This document shows, piece after piece, positions 25,136 through 33,300 of a stretch of 37,004 nucleotides of DNA. Origin of the DNA: CAZTVF01 sp964616985 (GTDB lineage Bacteria; Planctomycetota; Phycisphaerae; SM23-33); assembly GCA_964616985.1 (NCBI GenBank), contig CAZTVF010000044.1, positions 1 through 37,004 on the forward strand. The letters run 5' to 3'. A program made the position numbers and the translations under genes. The notes under the pieces were generated by a model. The model saw nothing but the letters and a program-made list of their open reading frames with translations, was not told where the DNA came from and did no database searches. Numbering within the stretch: position 1 is the first letter of the stretch; each line of letters begins with the position of its first letter.

Positions 25136-26671
25136 TCAGGCCGTGGCCAGTGCGTCGGCGGCGGCCGAAGGTTCTTCGGCAGGTGCGGCCGTCGTGGGCG
25201 CGGGCACCTTCAACTGCATCTTCCACCCGTCTTTACCGGGCGAGTAGTAATCGGTCAGGCGGCGGATCTTCTTGAAGCCGAACGCCTCGTACAGCGCGAT
25301 GGCCGGCGCGTTGTCCACGTCGACCTCCAGGAACACCGTTGTGATTCCCTCGGCCTTGAGGATCTCCAGGCAGTTGGCCAGCAGCGCCTTGCCGAAGCCC
25401 TTGCCGCGATGGGCCGAATCGACGGCCAGGCTGTACAGCCTGCCGGTCACGCCATCCTTATGGCGGCGGCGAAGCAGCAGGGCGTCGCCCACCACCTGCC
25501 CGCCGTAGCGCAGCACGTGAATGCTGGCCGAGGGGCTCTTCATCAGGTACCGCAGCTGCCGACGCGAAAGTGCGACGGGCTTGGTGAAGTTCTTCTTCTC
25601 CAATGCCGTCAGCGCGTCCAGGTCCGACAGGTCGGCCCGGTTGAGTTCGAATGACGTCTTGGCTTCTTCGGGGGTGTCTTTCACCAGTTCACCGCTCTGC
25701 ACCATCCGGGGGGCCGGGATCGCCGCCGTCTGCACCGGGCGAAGCACCCATTTCTCCAGCCGGTACGCCGGGCGGTAGCTCTGCTTCGTCCAGGCCAGCG
25801 AGGGCACGTCCCAATCGTCGCCGACATTGCACCACTGGGTCTGCGGCCAGTACTGGCGGCAGAACTCACTGAAGATGTACTGGGCGGAGCCCGCGTAGTC
25901 GCGGTCGGCCTTCTCGATCATGATGCTGCAGCTGCTGGCGTCGAGCATCTCGCCCAGGGTGAAGCCCACCATTTTATCATCGGCGAACAGCACCATGCCG
26001 CGCAGGCCCAACGCATGGAAGTTTTTCATCGCCTCGGCCGCGGCAGCCACGTCCTTGCTGCGTTTGACGGCGACCGACGAGCGGCCGCACTCTTCGGCGA
26101 CGCCCTCGATCTGCTGGCGCCAGCGTTCGAGCATTTCGGTGCAGGGGACGAGGTGCAAAGCGGGGTCGAAGGGCTCGGTCCGGGCGGCGTAGCGTCGCGC
26201 GAAGCGGTTGCGAGCCTGGCGTTTGGACGAAAGCTCGCCGCCGGCCAAGTCGATCATTCGTGCGGTGGGGTAGACGTAGTCGCCGCTCATGGGCTCGGCG
26301 AGGAACTCGCCGGGGAGCTTCTGGAGGACCTCGGCGCTGACGTATTCCACGCGGGTCCAGTTATCGAGGTGCGCGTCGGAATTATAGTCGTCGCAGATGG
26401 TTAGGCACGTGCGGAGTGTGGCGGCGACGTCGCCATCGCCCAGCGGAGGAAAGAGCATGGTCAAGCCGCCATCACCGTTGGCAAAGACGCAGAGACTTCC
26501 ATTGATCTGCGCCCATCGCAGGTGAATGGGGTTGCGCCAGATGAACGTGTTGGCAAACGTGTAATCAGACAGGCGGGTGCGGCAGAACGACAGACACTGA
26601 TCGAAGACGGGCTTGTCTTCTATGCGAATTGGACGTAGCCCGTACGATCCAAAAGGATCGTCATCGTCCAT
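25136..26671 (-). CDS. DUF2156 domain fused to GNAT N-acetyltransferase
   Basis: This 511-residue protein has no membrane segment. Residues about 8-315 are DUF2156: LRPIRIEDKPVFDQCLSF, DYTFANTFIWRNPI, the K-x-R-N core SSKRQARNRFARRY, then VGFTLGEM and EFCRQYWPQTQWCNVGDDW. DUF2156 has a tandem GNAT-like fold related to phosphatidylglycerol lysyltransferase and FemAB-type enzymes. Residues about 345-485 are a classical GNAT domain with SLAVDSAHRGKGFGKALL as the acetyl-CoA loop and LEVDVDNAPAIALYEAFGF as motif B. The product is therefore a likely three-GNAT-fold transferase; the substrate is unknown. ATG at 26671 starts MDDDDPFGSYGL; the nearest ribosome-like site is GGGAGG, rather far upstream. 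It is divergent from the GAF-VanZ gene. Confidence 0.88.
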   Translation of the reverse strand: MDDDDPFGSYGLRPIRIEDKPVFDQCLSFCRTRLSDYTFANTFIWRNPIHLRWAQINGSLCVFANGDGGLTMLFPPLGDGDVAATLRTCLTICDDYNSDAHLDNWTRVEYVSAEVLQKLPGEFLAEPMSGDYVYPTARMIDLAGGELSSKRQARNRFARRYAARTEPFDPALHLVPCTEMLERWRQQIEGVAEECGRSSVAVKRSKDVAAAAEAMKNFHALGLRGMVLFADDKMVGFTLGEMLDASSCSIMIEKADRDYAGSAQYIFSEFCRQYWPQTQWCNVGDDWDVPSLAWTKQSYRPAYRLEKWVLRPVQTAAIPAPRMVQSGELVKDTPEEAKTSFELNRADLSDLDALTALEKKNFTKPVALSRRQLRYLMKSPSASIHVLRYGGQVVGDALLLRRRHKDGVTGRLYSLAVDSAHRGKGFGKALLANCLEILKAEGITTVFLEVDVDNAPAIALYEAFGFKKIRRLTDYYSPGKDGWKMQLKVPAPTTAAPAEEPSAAADALATA

Positions 26672-26780
26672 GATCGGGTTTTAATAACCTCCCAACACGC
26701 CACCGCAACGAAGCCTTTCTTCCAAACCTTGCCAGAACGTACGATTTGGGGCACGCTACAGGTAGGCAACTTGTCTGCAG

Positions 26781-26808
26781 ATTATACATCCCCTTGTTCG
26801 ATTGCAAA
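26781..26808 (-). promoter_or_regulatory. Possible promoter for the DUF2156-GNAT gene
   Basis: On the minus strand, TTTGCA (26803-26808) is followed after 16 bases by TATAAT (26781-26786). The -10 is perfect and the -35 matches four of six. The leader would be about 105 bases. A promoter for the divergent plus gene was not identified. Confidence 0.45.
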
Positions 26809-26830
26809 GACAAAGTGGACTTTTTTTGCC

Positions 26831-27066
26831 CCTTAGGCGATTTTCGCTAAAGATCCCAGAGGGGGATAGGTGCCGGGGCGGATGCGGTGTTCAATGGCGC
26901 CCGGAACCCCTGACACACTCCGGCCCGGCTACGGTCAAGCACCAGCCCTCCCGGCTACTGGCTACCAGCCACCGGCTACTGCGCGTCGGTACTCCGACAC
27001 ACTCCCCGACCTTTCCTGCTGAACCTCCAGCCGGATTCTGCCGAAGAAACTAGCGAAAGCCTAAGG
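26831..27066 (+). promoter_or_regulatory. Long-range inverted repeat covering the GAF-VanZ ribosome site
   Basis: The segment 26831-26849 (CCTTAGGCGATTTTCGCTA) is complementary to 27051-27066 (TAGCGAAAGCCTAAGG) over 16 bases with a three-base bulge. The downstream arm contains AAGG, the likely ribosome-binding site 12 bases before the ATG at 27079. If both arms are in the transcript, pairing would hide this site, which would give translational control; as DNA, they could be paired operator sites. The pairing is seen directly, and the function is inferred. Confidence 0.4.
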
Positions 27067-27078
27067 ATAGAATCACTT

Positions 27079-29259
27079 ATGAAGGAGCTTGTTACGGCAG
27101 CCTCTGCCGGTCAGCCCGATGCCGGTATGCCGTCTGGCGGTGAGATCCTCGCGGGGATCCTTCGCCAGGCCCGCGCCATGGCCACGGCCGAGGCGGGCAT
27201 GCTCTACATGATTCACCAGAACGAGTTGCGGCTGGTGCTCTGTCAGAACGACCGCCGTCCGCTGCCGCACGACACTTCCGAGCGGATCGCTGCCCAGACC
27301 CCGTGCCGGCCTGACTCGCTGGCCGGATTCGTCGCGCTCACCAACCGCATCATCAACATACCCGACGCGGGCTCCGCCAACGGCAAGCTGCCGTTCCGGC
27401 TGGACCGCGACTACGATCTGGCCGCGCGGTACAAGACCGTCAGCATCCTGGCGATTCCGATCATCTCCTCCAGCCGCTGTGCCGGCGTGCTGCAGTTGAT
27501 CAACCATCTGGCGCCCAACGGCACCGAGACGGCGTTCGGACCCAAGGTGGCCCAGTCGGTGGCCGAGTACCTCGACCTGGCGACCTCGGAGATACTGGCT
27601 GCTTACCTCGAACACCGCCAGGCCGTCGCCAGCGGCGCCCCGGTGCAGGCTGCCGAGGAGCCCGATGAGCCCAGCCTGGCCGGCGAAGTGCAGCAACCGC
27701 CCTCGCCGATCCCTCCGGCCGCCGTCGCCCCGGCCGCTCAACCGGCGGCGCCAAGGCCGAGACAATCGCCTGCCGTCGTTTCTTGCGATCATGCAGCGAG
27801 TTCGTCCGTCCCCGTGGTGTCGTCTGTCGCCGCGGCCTCGTTGCGGGTGCCGATGGCCCCCGTGGCCGATCCTTCTGCATTGCCCCTGGCGTCATCCGTC
27901 CCCTCGCCTTCGCTGGTGCGATCGCTGATGCTGATGACGCTGGGTTATCTCGCCTTCCTGATCTACGGCAGCCTGGTGCCGCTGAACTTCCACCCCATGC
28001 CGATGTTGGAGGCCCTGGAGAAGTTCCACAACGCGCCCTATTACGAGTTCGCCGGCGGCTCGCGGTCGGACTGGGTCATCAACCTGCTGCTGTTCATCCC
28101 GCTGACGTTTCTGGCCTCGGGCTGGTTGAACCGCGGCCGCGGCCGCAGCGTGATCATCGCCATCGCGATGGCCTGCGTGGGCGTCATGCTCTGCACGGCC
28201 ATCGAATTCGCACAGGTCTTCACGTCACGTGTCCCGTCGCGAAACGACATCATCGCCGAGAGCATCAGCGGCGCCGTCGGCGCGTTGCTCTGGCTGGTCA
28301 TGGGCCCCGGGATCGCCGGTTGGCTGGCGGGCGCCTGGCGGCACCGCGCCGCCGGCAAGCGGGCGGTGCATGTGCTGCTGGTCTACACCGTCGGCTACGC
28401 GATCTACCAGCTGCAGCCGCTGGACTTCATCTATCAACTCAACGACCTGTACCACCATTTCAAGGCGGGGCACGTCGTGATCCTGCCTTTCAGCGACATC
28501 GGCCAGATGTTCAGCGCCGGCCGCGCCGTGAGTTCCAACGAGTCGGTGAGCCTGGGCTGGGTCGCGTACATCATCGCCGCGAAGATGGCGTGCTTCATCC
28601 CGGTGGGGTTCATGATGGCCTTGGTGGGGGGCAGAGGCACCCGGATGAGCAAGGCCCTGCTGGGCGGGGCGGCCGTCGCCGCGGGTATCGAAATCCTCCA
28701 GGTGTTCGTCGAGTCGCGGCATGCGAGCACGACCGACGCGATCTTCGGCATGGCCGGGGCACTGCTGGGAGGCTGGCTGGCGGGGCGCGTGGGCCCGGCG
28801 GCAGAACGTCCCATTGCCGATGATCCGTGGTGGAAGCAGTGGGGCGGCACGGCCGTGGTCATGGGCATCTGCGCGTGGCTGACGGGGCTGGTCGTGTGGG
28901 AGTGGTGGCCGTTCAACTTCGAGTCCCCCGCCGACCTGTCGTCGCGGCTGGCGACCATGTTCGGCGTGCCGTTCATGCACCAGTTCACGATGTCGGAGGC
29001 AAGCGCCGAGGCGCTGCTGGTCCGCGTGGGCATGTCCTCGATCGTGCTGACGATGCTCGTCCGCGGCCTGGGCAGCGGCCGCAGCGGCCGCGGGGCGATC
29101 CTGTTCACCACGCTGGTATTCGTGGCCCTGGAGACAGGCCAGATATTCCTGGCCACCCGCACCCCCGACAGCACGACGATCTTCCTCGCCTTCTGCGGCG
29201 CCCTGGTCGGCTCCCGCTTCTACAACTTCTTCCTCCGCACCTTCATCCGCCCCGCCTGA
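27079..29259 (+). CDS. GAF-domain protein fused to three VanZ-like membrane repeats
   Basis: The 726-residue protein begins with a GAF sensory domain (about 20-175): a helix (GGEILAGILRQARAMATAEAGMLYM), strand-rich core, and VSILAIPIISSSRCAGVLQLIN. An Ala/Pro/Ser-rich linker (about 190-280) follows. The membrane part has about a dozen helices. It carries three copies of the VanZ core, E-x2-Q-[VI]-F then R and a Gly-rich helix: IEFAQVFTSR near 374, IEILQVFVESR near 536, and LETGQIFLATR near 683; the first is also preceded by NLLLFIPLTF. VanZ domains often accompany exopolysaccharide loci. The GAF domain suggests ligand control, but no enzyme or histidine-kinase module is present. Start ATG at 27079; the next genes are convergent. 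Confidence 0.88.
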   Translation: MKELVTAASAGQPDAGMPSGGEILAGILRQARAMATAEAGMLYMIHQNELRLVLCQNDRRPLPHDTSERIAAQTPCRPDSLAGFVALTNRIINIPDAGSANGKLPFRLDRDYDLAARYKTVSILAIPIISSSRCAGVLQLINHLAPNGTETAFGPKVAQSVAEYLDLATSEILAAYLEHRQAVASGAPVQAAEEPDEPSLAGEVQQPPSPIPPAAVAPAAQPAAPRPRQSPAVVSCDHAASSSVPVVSSVAAASLRVPMAPVADPSALPLASSVPSPSLVRSLMLMTLGYLAFLIYGSLVPLNFHPMPMLEALEKFHNAPYYEFAGGSRSDWVINLLLFIPLTFLASGWLNRGRGRSVIIAIAMACVGVMLCTAIEFAQVFTSRVPSRNDIIAESISGAVGALLWLVMGPGIAGWLAGAWRHRAAGKRAVHVLLVYTVGYAIYQLQPLDFIYQLNDLYHHFKAGHVVILPFSDIGQMFSAGRAVSSNESVSLGWVAYIIAAKMACFIPVGFMMALVGGRGTRMSKALLGGAAVAAGIEILQVFVESRHASTTDAIFGMAGALLGGWLAGRVGPAAERPIADDPWWKQWGGTAVVMGICAWLTGLVVWEWWPFNFESPADLSSRLATMFGVPFMHQFTMSEASAEALLVRVGMSSIVLTMLVRGLGSGRSGRGAILFTTLVFVALETGQIFLATRTPDSTTIFLAFCGALVGSRFYNFFLRTFIRPA

Positions 29260-29297
29260 ACCGGCCTGGGTCACAGTTCACGCTGGTTTCCCCCTCC

Positions 29298-29335
29298 GGG
29301 TGCCATGCTTTTAGCCCCGCAGGGGCAAAAGCATG
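29298..29335. terminator. GGGTGCCATGC-family palindrome, copy 3 (probable bidirectional terminator)
   Basis: After GGGTGCCATGC, CATGCTTTT (29304-29312) pairs with AAAAGCATG (29327-29335), and an inner GCCCC/GGGGC (29314-29318 with 29322-29326) makes a 14-bp stem with one bulge and a three-base loop. It lies 39 bases after the GAF-VanZ stop and 80 bases before the deacetylase stop, in the 156-base gap between convergent genes. The A/T tracts in each arm suit termination in both directions. Confidence 0.75.
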
Positions 29336-29415
29336 TTTACAGGGAGTCGCGGTTCCATGGCAGATTCACCAGATTTGCCAAGAGGCGATTTGAACATCCA
29401 TCACCACGCCCCCAT

Positions 29416-30348
29416 TCACCGTCCGCGTGCCAGGCGGCGGTCGGCGTAGGAGAACGAGGGCAGCGGGGTAGCGGCGAGGCGGCGGGCGGCGTCGCGGGCG
29501 GGGATGAACGGGAAGCGGTCCAGCAGCCAGTGGAGCTTGTCGGCCGTCCGGGCCAGGTTGACGCGGTGGCGGTAGCGGGTCAGCATCGGCATGGGCAGCG
29601 TGGGCTGGTCGGGGTCCAGTTCCCAGGGGTGGAGGTAGAGCATCGCCAGGCGGCCCTGCTTGCGGGCCCGCCGCAACGCCCAGCCGATCGCGGCCACGGG
29701 CATCAGCCGCATGTATCCGCCCCCGGCCATCGGCAGGTTCATCCCGAGCACGCGTGCGGTCAGCGGCGGCAGTTCCAGCAGTCGCACGCGGGCGGGCCCC
29801 GTCGCCCAGTGCGGCCCGCTGGGGGCGTCGTGCACGCCGTAGCGGTCGTGGCGGACGGGGAAGATCGAGCTGTCGTATTCCATGCCGCATTCGGCCAGCA
29901 CGTCCAACGCCCAGCTCGTGCGCCGCATGATCGAGAACGTCGGCGCGCGGTAGCCCACGACGGGCTGGCCGCCGAGATCCTCCAGCAGCTTGCGGCTGTC
30001 GTGCAGGTCGAGGCGGAACTCCTCGCTCGACATCGTCGTCAGCATGCGGTGGTCCATGCCGTGCGATGCGATCTCGTGCCCGGCCGCCGCGATGCGCTGC
30101 ACCCACTTGGGCAGTTGCCGCGCCACGCAGCCGAGCACGAAGAAGGTCGCGCGAAGGTCATGCTCGTGCAGCAACTGAAGGATCTGCTCGAGACAGGGCC
30201 CCAGGCGGCTGGGGATCGAGTCCCACCGCTCGCGCGGGACATGCGGGGCGGCGGCCTCTGCGTGAAAGTATTCCTCCACGTCGATGCTCAGGACGGCGGG
30301 GCACGCGGCCGCGGGGACGATCTCGGGTTGTTTGCTGGGTTGCAGCAT
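29416..30348 (-). CDS. Polysaccharide deacetylase, exosortase (XrtA)-locus type
   Basis: This is an NodB-type carbohydrate esterase of 310 residues. The catalytic base motif is SIDVEEYFH (D23, the DVEDYFH-like signature of the EPS-locus subfamily), the metal ligands are H96 and H100 in SHGMDHR, and YRAPTFSI (R134, P136) is motif 3. The C-terminal part (PMAGGGYMRLMPV, LYLHPWELDPDQP) matches the DUF3473 region usual in that subfamily. No signal peptide is seen. The true start is ATG at 30348, which overlaps the stop of the TPR gene as TGATG; the open frame continues upstream without coding signs. Expected role: removing acetyl groups from the exopolysaccharide made by this locus. Last gene of the operon. 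Confidence 0.95.
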   Translation of the reverse strand: MLQPSKQPEIVPAAACPAVLSIDVEEYFHAEAAAPHVPRERWDSIPSRLGPCLEQILQLLHEHDLRATFFVLGCVARQLPKWVQRIAAAGHEIASHGMDHRMLTTMSSEEFRLDLHDSRKLLEDLGGQPVVGYRAPTFSIMRRTSWALDVLAECGMEYDSSIFPVRHDRYGVHDAPSGPHWATGPARVRLLELPPLTARVLGMNLPMAGGGYMRLMPVAAIGWALRRARKQGRLAMLYLHPWELDPDQPTLPMPMLTRYRHRVNLARTADKLHWLLDRFPFIPARDAARRLAATPLPSFSYADRRLARGR

Positions 30349-33300
30349 CAGTTCCTGCGGAGGTTCTCCATGGACTTGAGGTGGGCCTGCGCCGCGGCCA
30401 GGGCGGCGGCGGATGAGGGCGACAGCTTGGCCCCCGCGCGCGTGCCGAGGTCCACGGCGGCGGAGAAATGCCACTGCGCGATCTCGGTGCGGCCCAGGGC
30501 CAGCTCGGCCTCGGCCAGGTGATGGTGGACCTCGAGCGAGTCAGGCATGTTCACGACGGCGGCCCACAACTCCTCGTCGGCCTCCTGGTATCTCTTGAGC
30601 ATCAGCAGCACCAGCCCGCGCGTGTCGCGGCAGGCGGGCGAACGGGTTGCCGCGACGGCGGCGGCCGTCCACGCCTCCGCCTGTTCGAGGCGGGGCTTCT
30701 GGTCCGGCCACAACTGCGTGACCAGGTATGCGGCATTGTTGGCGGCCGACGCCTTGCCGTGCGTCAGCCACAGTTGCACAAAGGCGTCATAGGCCTCCTG
30801 GGCGTGGCCGATCTGCTCCAGCGCACCGGCGAGGCCGGCGATCAGGTCGGGGTTGTCCTTGTGGGTCGCCAGGGCGGCGCGGAAGACGTCGGCGGCCTCG
30901 GCGAACTTGTTCTCCTGCATCAGGATCGTGCCGCGGAGGAAGGCGGCGGTCGCGGTGTCTGTGGATTTCAGCATCGCCAGGGCGGCCCGGTAGGCGGCGG
31001 GGTCGGTGCGGTGGCGGACAGCGAGGCCGGCGGCCCAGAGGCAGGCGGGCCGGCGCCGCAAGAGATCCGACGCCCAGTTGTTGCACAGCAGGGGCGCGCC
31101 GAAATCCATCGCCAGCGTCGCCTTGAGCAGCTCGCGCGCATCAGCGGCGCCGGCGGCCGGGTCGGCCTGGGATTCGGCGATCGCCGCCTTCACGGCCTCG
31201 TGCATGCCCGCCAGCGCGACGTGCAGGGCGTTGGCATCATCGGATGCCCGCTGCACGTTGCCGGCCGCCAGCGACACCAGCAGGCGATACTGCGCGACGG
31301 TCGGCGTCTGCGGGGCGGCCTTGAGCAGGTCGTACGCCTGCTGCGCCCTGGCGGGGGCGTCGCCGACTTGGAGCATCTCCAGCAGGGCCAGCGGCAGGTC
31401 GGCCGGGGCCGTGGTGGCCGCGGGCGCGGTGGTCGCCGGCGGCGGGTCGGCGGGGCGGTTCAGCGTCAGCAGCGCCGCCAGGCGTTGCCACATCGGCCCG
31501 CGCGACTGGCCGGTCATGCGTTTGGCCAGGGCGGCGGCGGCCGGCAGATCGTTCGCCTCGATCATGGCCTGGAATGCGATGTTGGCCACCAGCGGGTACA
31601 CGGGCTTGGTGTTGTTGCCGTAGAAGGCGTTGAAGCCGGCCAGGGCCTCACCGGTGCGCCCGTCGTGCACCAGCAGCGTCATCTGCTGGGCGAGGACTGC
31701 ACGCGGCCAATCCCGCTGGTCCTGAAGGGCGTTGAGGATCTCGAGCTTGCGGTCGATGCTGGGGGCCAGGTCAGCCAGCAGTTGCCGGCTGGGCACATAC
31801 TGCGGGCTGAACCGCGGGATGTCCTGGAGGATGGCGGCGGCCTTGTTGGCCTCGCCCATGGCGGCGAAACCCTGGCCCATCGCCAGCAGCACGCTGGGGT
31901 TGCCCTCGAAGCCAAGGCTCTCCATCGCCCGCAGCGACTCCAGCGCCTGCTGGGGCAGGCCCCACCGCGCGAGCATGGCGGCACGCTCGTACAGGGCCAT
32001 CGCGGCGGCCGGCGCCGATAGCTTCTGCATCGTCGCCAGCGTCTCCATCGCCTCGCCCGGCCTGTGGAGCCCCTCCAGCGTCCGCGCGAGCATCACGCGG
32101 GCGAGGTGGTTCGTGGGGTTCTTGCGGATGGCCGTGCGATAGAGCTCGGCCGTCTCTTTCCATCGCCCGGCGAACTGCAGCACGTCGGCCTGCATGAGGT
32201 AGCCGCGGTCGTTGTCGGGCAGGATCTTCTGCAGGGTCGCGCAGGCGGCCAGGGCCTTGTCGGTGTTCAGCGGCGTCAGGGCCTCGATGATGCGGGCGAT
32301 CGTCACGGCGTCCTTGGACTGCTGGGCGCGGCCGAGGGCGTCTTCCAGGGCGGCGACGGCGGCCTCGCTGCGTCCCGCGGCCCGGAGGATCTTGGCCGAC
32401 TGAAGCGTGGCGAGGTGGAACCACGGTTCCTGGGCGGCCAGCGATTCCAGCGGTTTGAGGGCTTCGTCGAACTGGCCCATCATCGCCAGCGTCTCGCTGC
32501 AGAGCATCGAGGCGCGGTTCCGCACGTCGGCCGGCGCGGCGGAGTCCTCGGCCAGGCGGCGGGCGGCGGCGACGGCGCGGGCCAGATCGCCGCCGCGCTG
32601 CAGCGTCCAGGCCATCGCCAGTTCCACCAGGTAAGGTTTCGTCCCTGGCACGGAGGCGAGCTGCTGGCGGGTGGCGGCTTCGTCATTATCCTGTCGCAGC
32701 AGGGCGGCCAGGCGGAAGTAGGCGGCGGCGTCATCGGGAACGAGCTTGAGCATGGCCTTGAGCTGGGCGAGGGCCTGGGGCCTTTGCCCCAGGGCCAGGT
32801 GCGCCTCGGCCAGCAGGGCCAGGCAGTCGGGGTCGTCGGCGTTTCGCAGGAGCTGGGCCTGGCAGATCTCGATGCAGCGTGCGGGCTGGCCGGCCGACAG
32901 GTTGGCCATCGCCAACGGCAACGCGCCAAGGCCCTGCGGCGAAGAGACCAGCTCCTGCCCTGCCAGGGGCTCGCCGCGAAGCAGGCGGAGGCGCAGCTTC
33001 AGCAGCGACGCCTGCGACTCCTCGGGTGGCACGCCGGCCAGGGCCTTGTCGCAGCCGGCGAGGTCGCCGCTGTCCAGCAGGCTCTGTGCGTAGGCGATGG
33101 CGTAGCGGCTGGTGCGGGGTTCAAGCTGGGCGGCCTGGCGGTACTCGCCCGCGCCCTGCAGGAGGCGGCCGGTCATGACGTAGAGGCGGCCAAGCTCGAA
33201 ATGCATCGCCGCGTTGCCGGGGTTGGCGGCGACCTCCGACTGGAGGATCGCCTCGGCCTGCGGCGTCTGTCGCGTGAGCAGCAGGGCGCGGGCAAGGCTC

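Larger units (their letters stand above)
26672..27078. other. Divergent intergenic region with long-range inverted repeat (407 bases)
   Basis: It separates the DUF2156-GNAT gene (minus) from the GAF-VanZ gene (plus). It holds a sigma-70-like box for the minus gene, a long-range inverted repeat (26831-26849 with 27051-27066, listed separately), two direct copies of GACACACTCC (26912-26921 and 26996-27005), two copies of CCGGCTACTG (26951-26960 and 26972-26981) and a small TGGCT/AGCCA hairpin between these. No gene is credible here. The density of repeats suggests regulation or a structured leader RNA. Confidence 0.6.

Noticed and set aside
27079..29259. Vancomycin or teicoplanin resistance gene
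   Set aside because: VanZ-like domains are widespread and mostly unrelated to resistance. No vanA/vanH/vanX-type gene is nearby.
30349..30474. Longer start for the polysaccharide deacetylase
   Set aside because: The upstream part is a shadow of the TPR gene. ATG at 30348 overlaps its stop, as expected for coupled genes.
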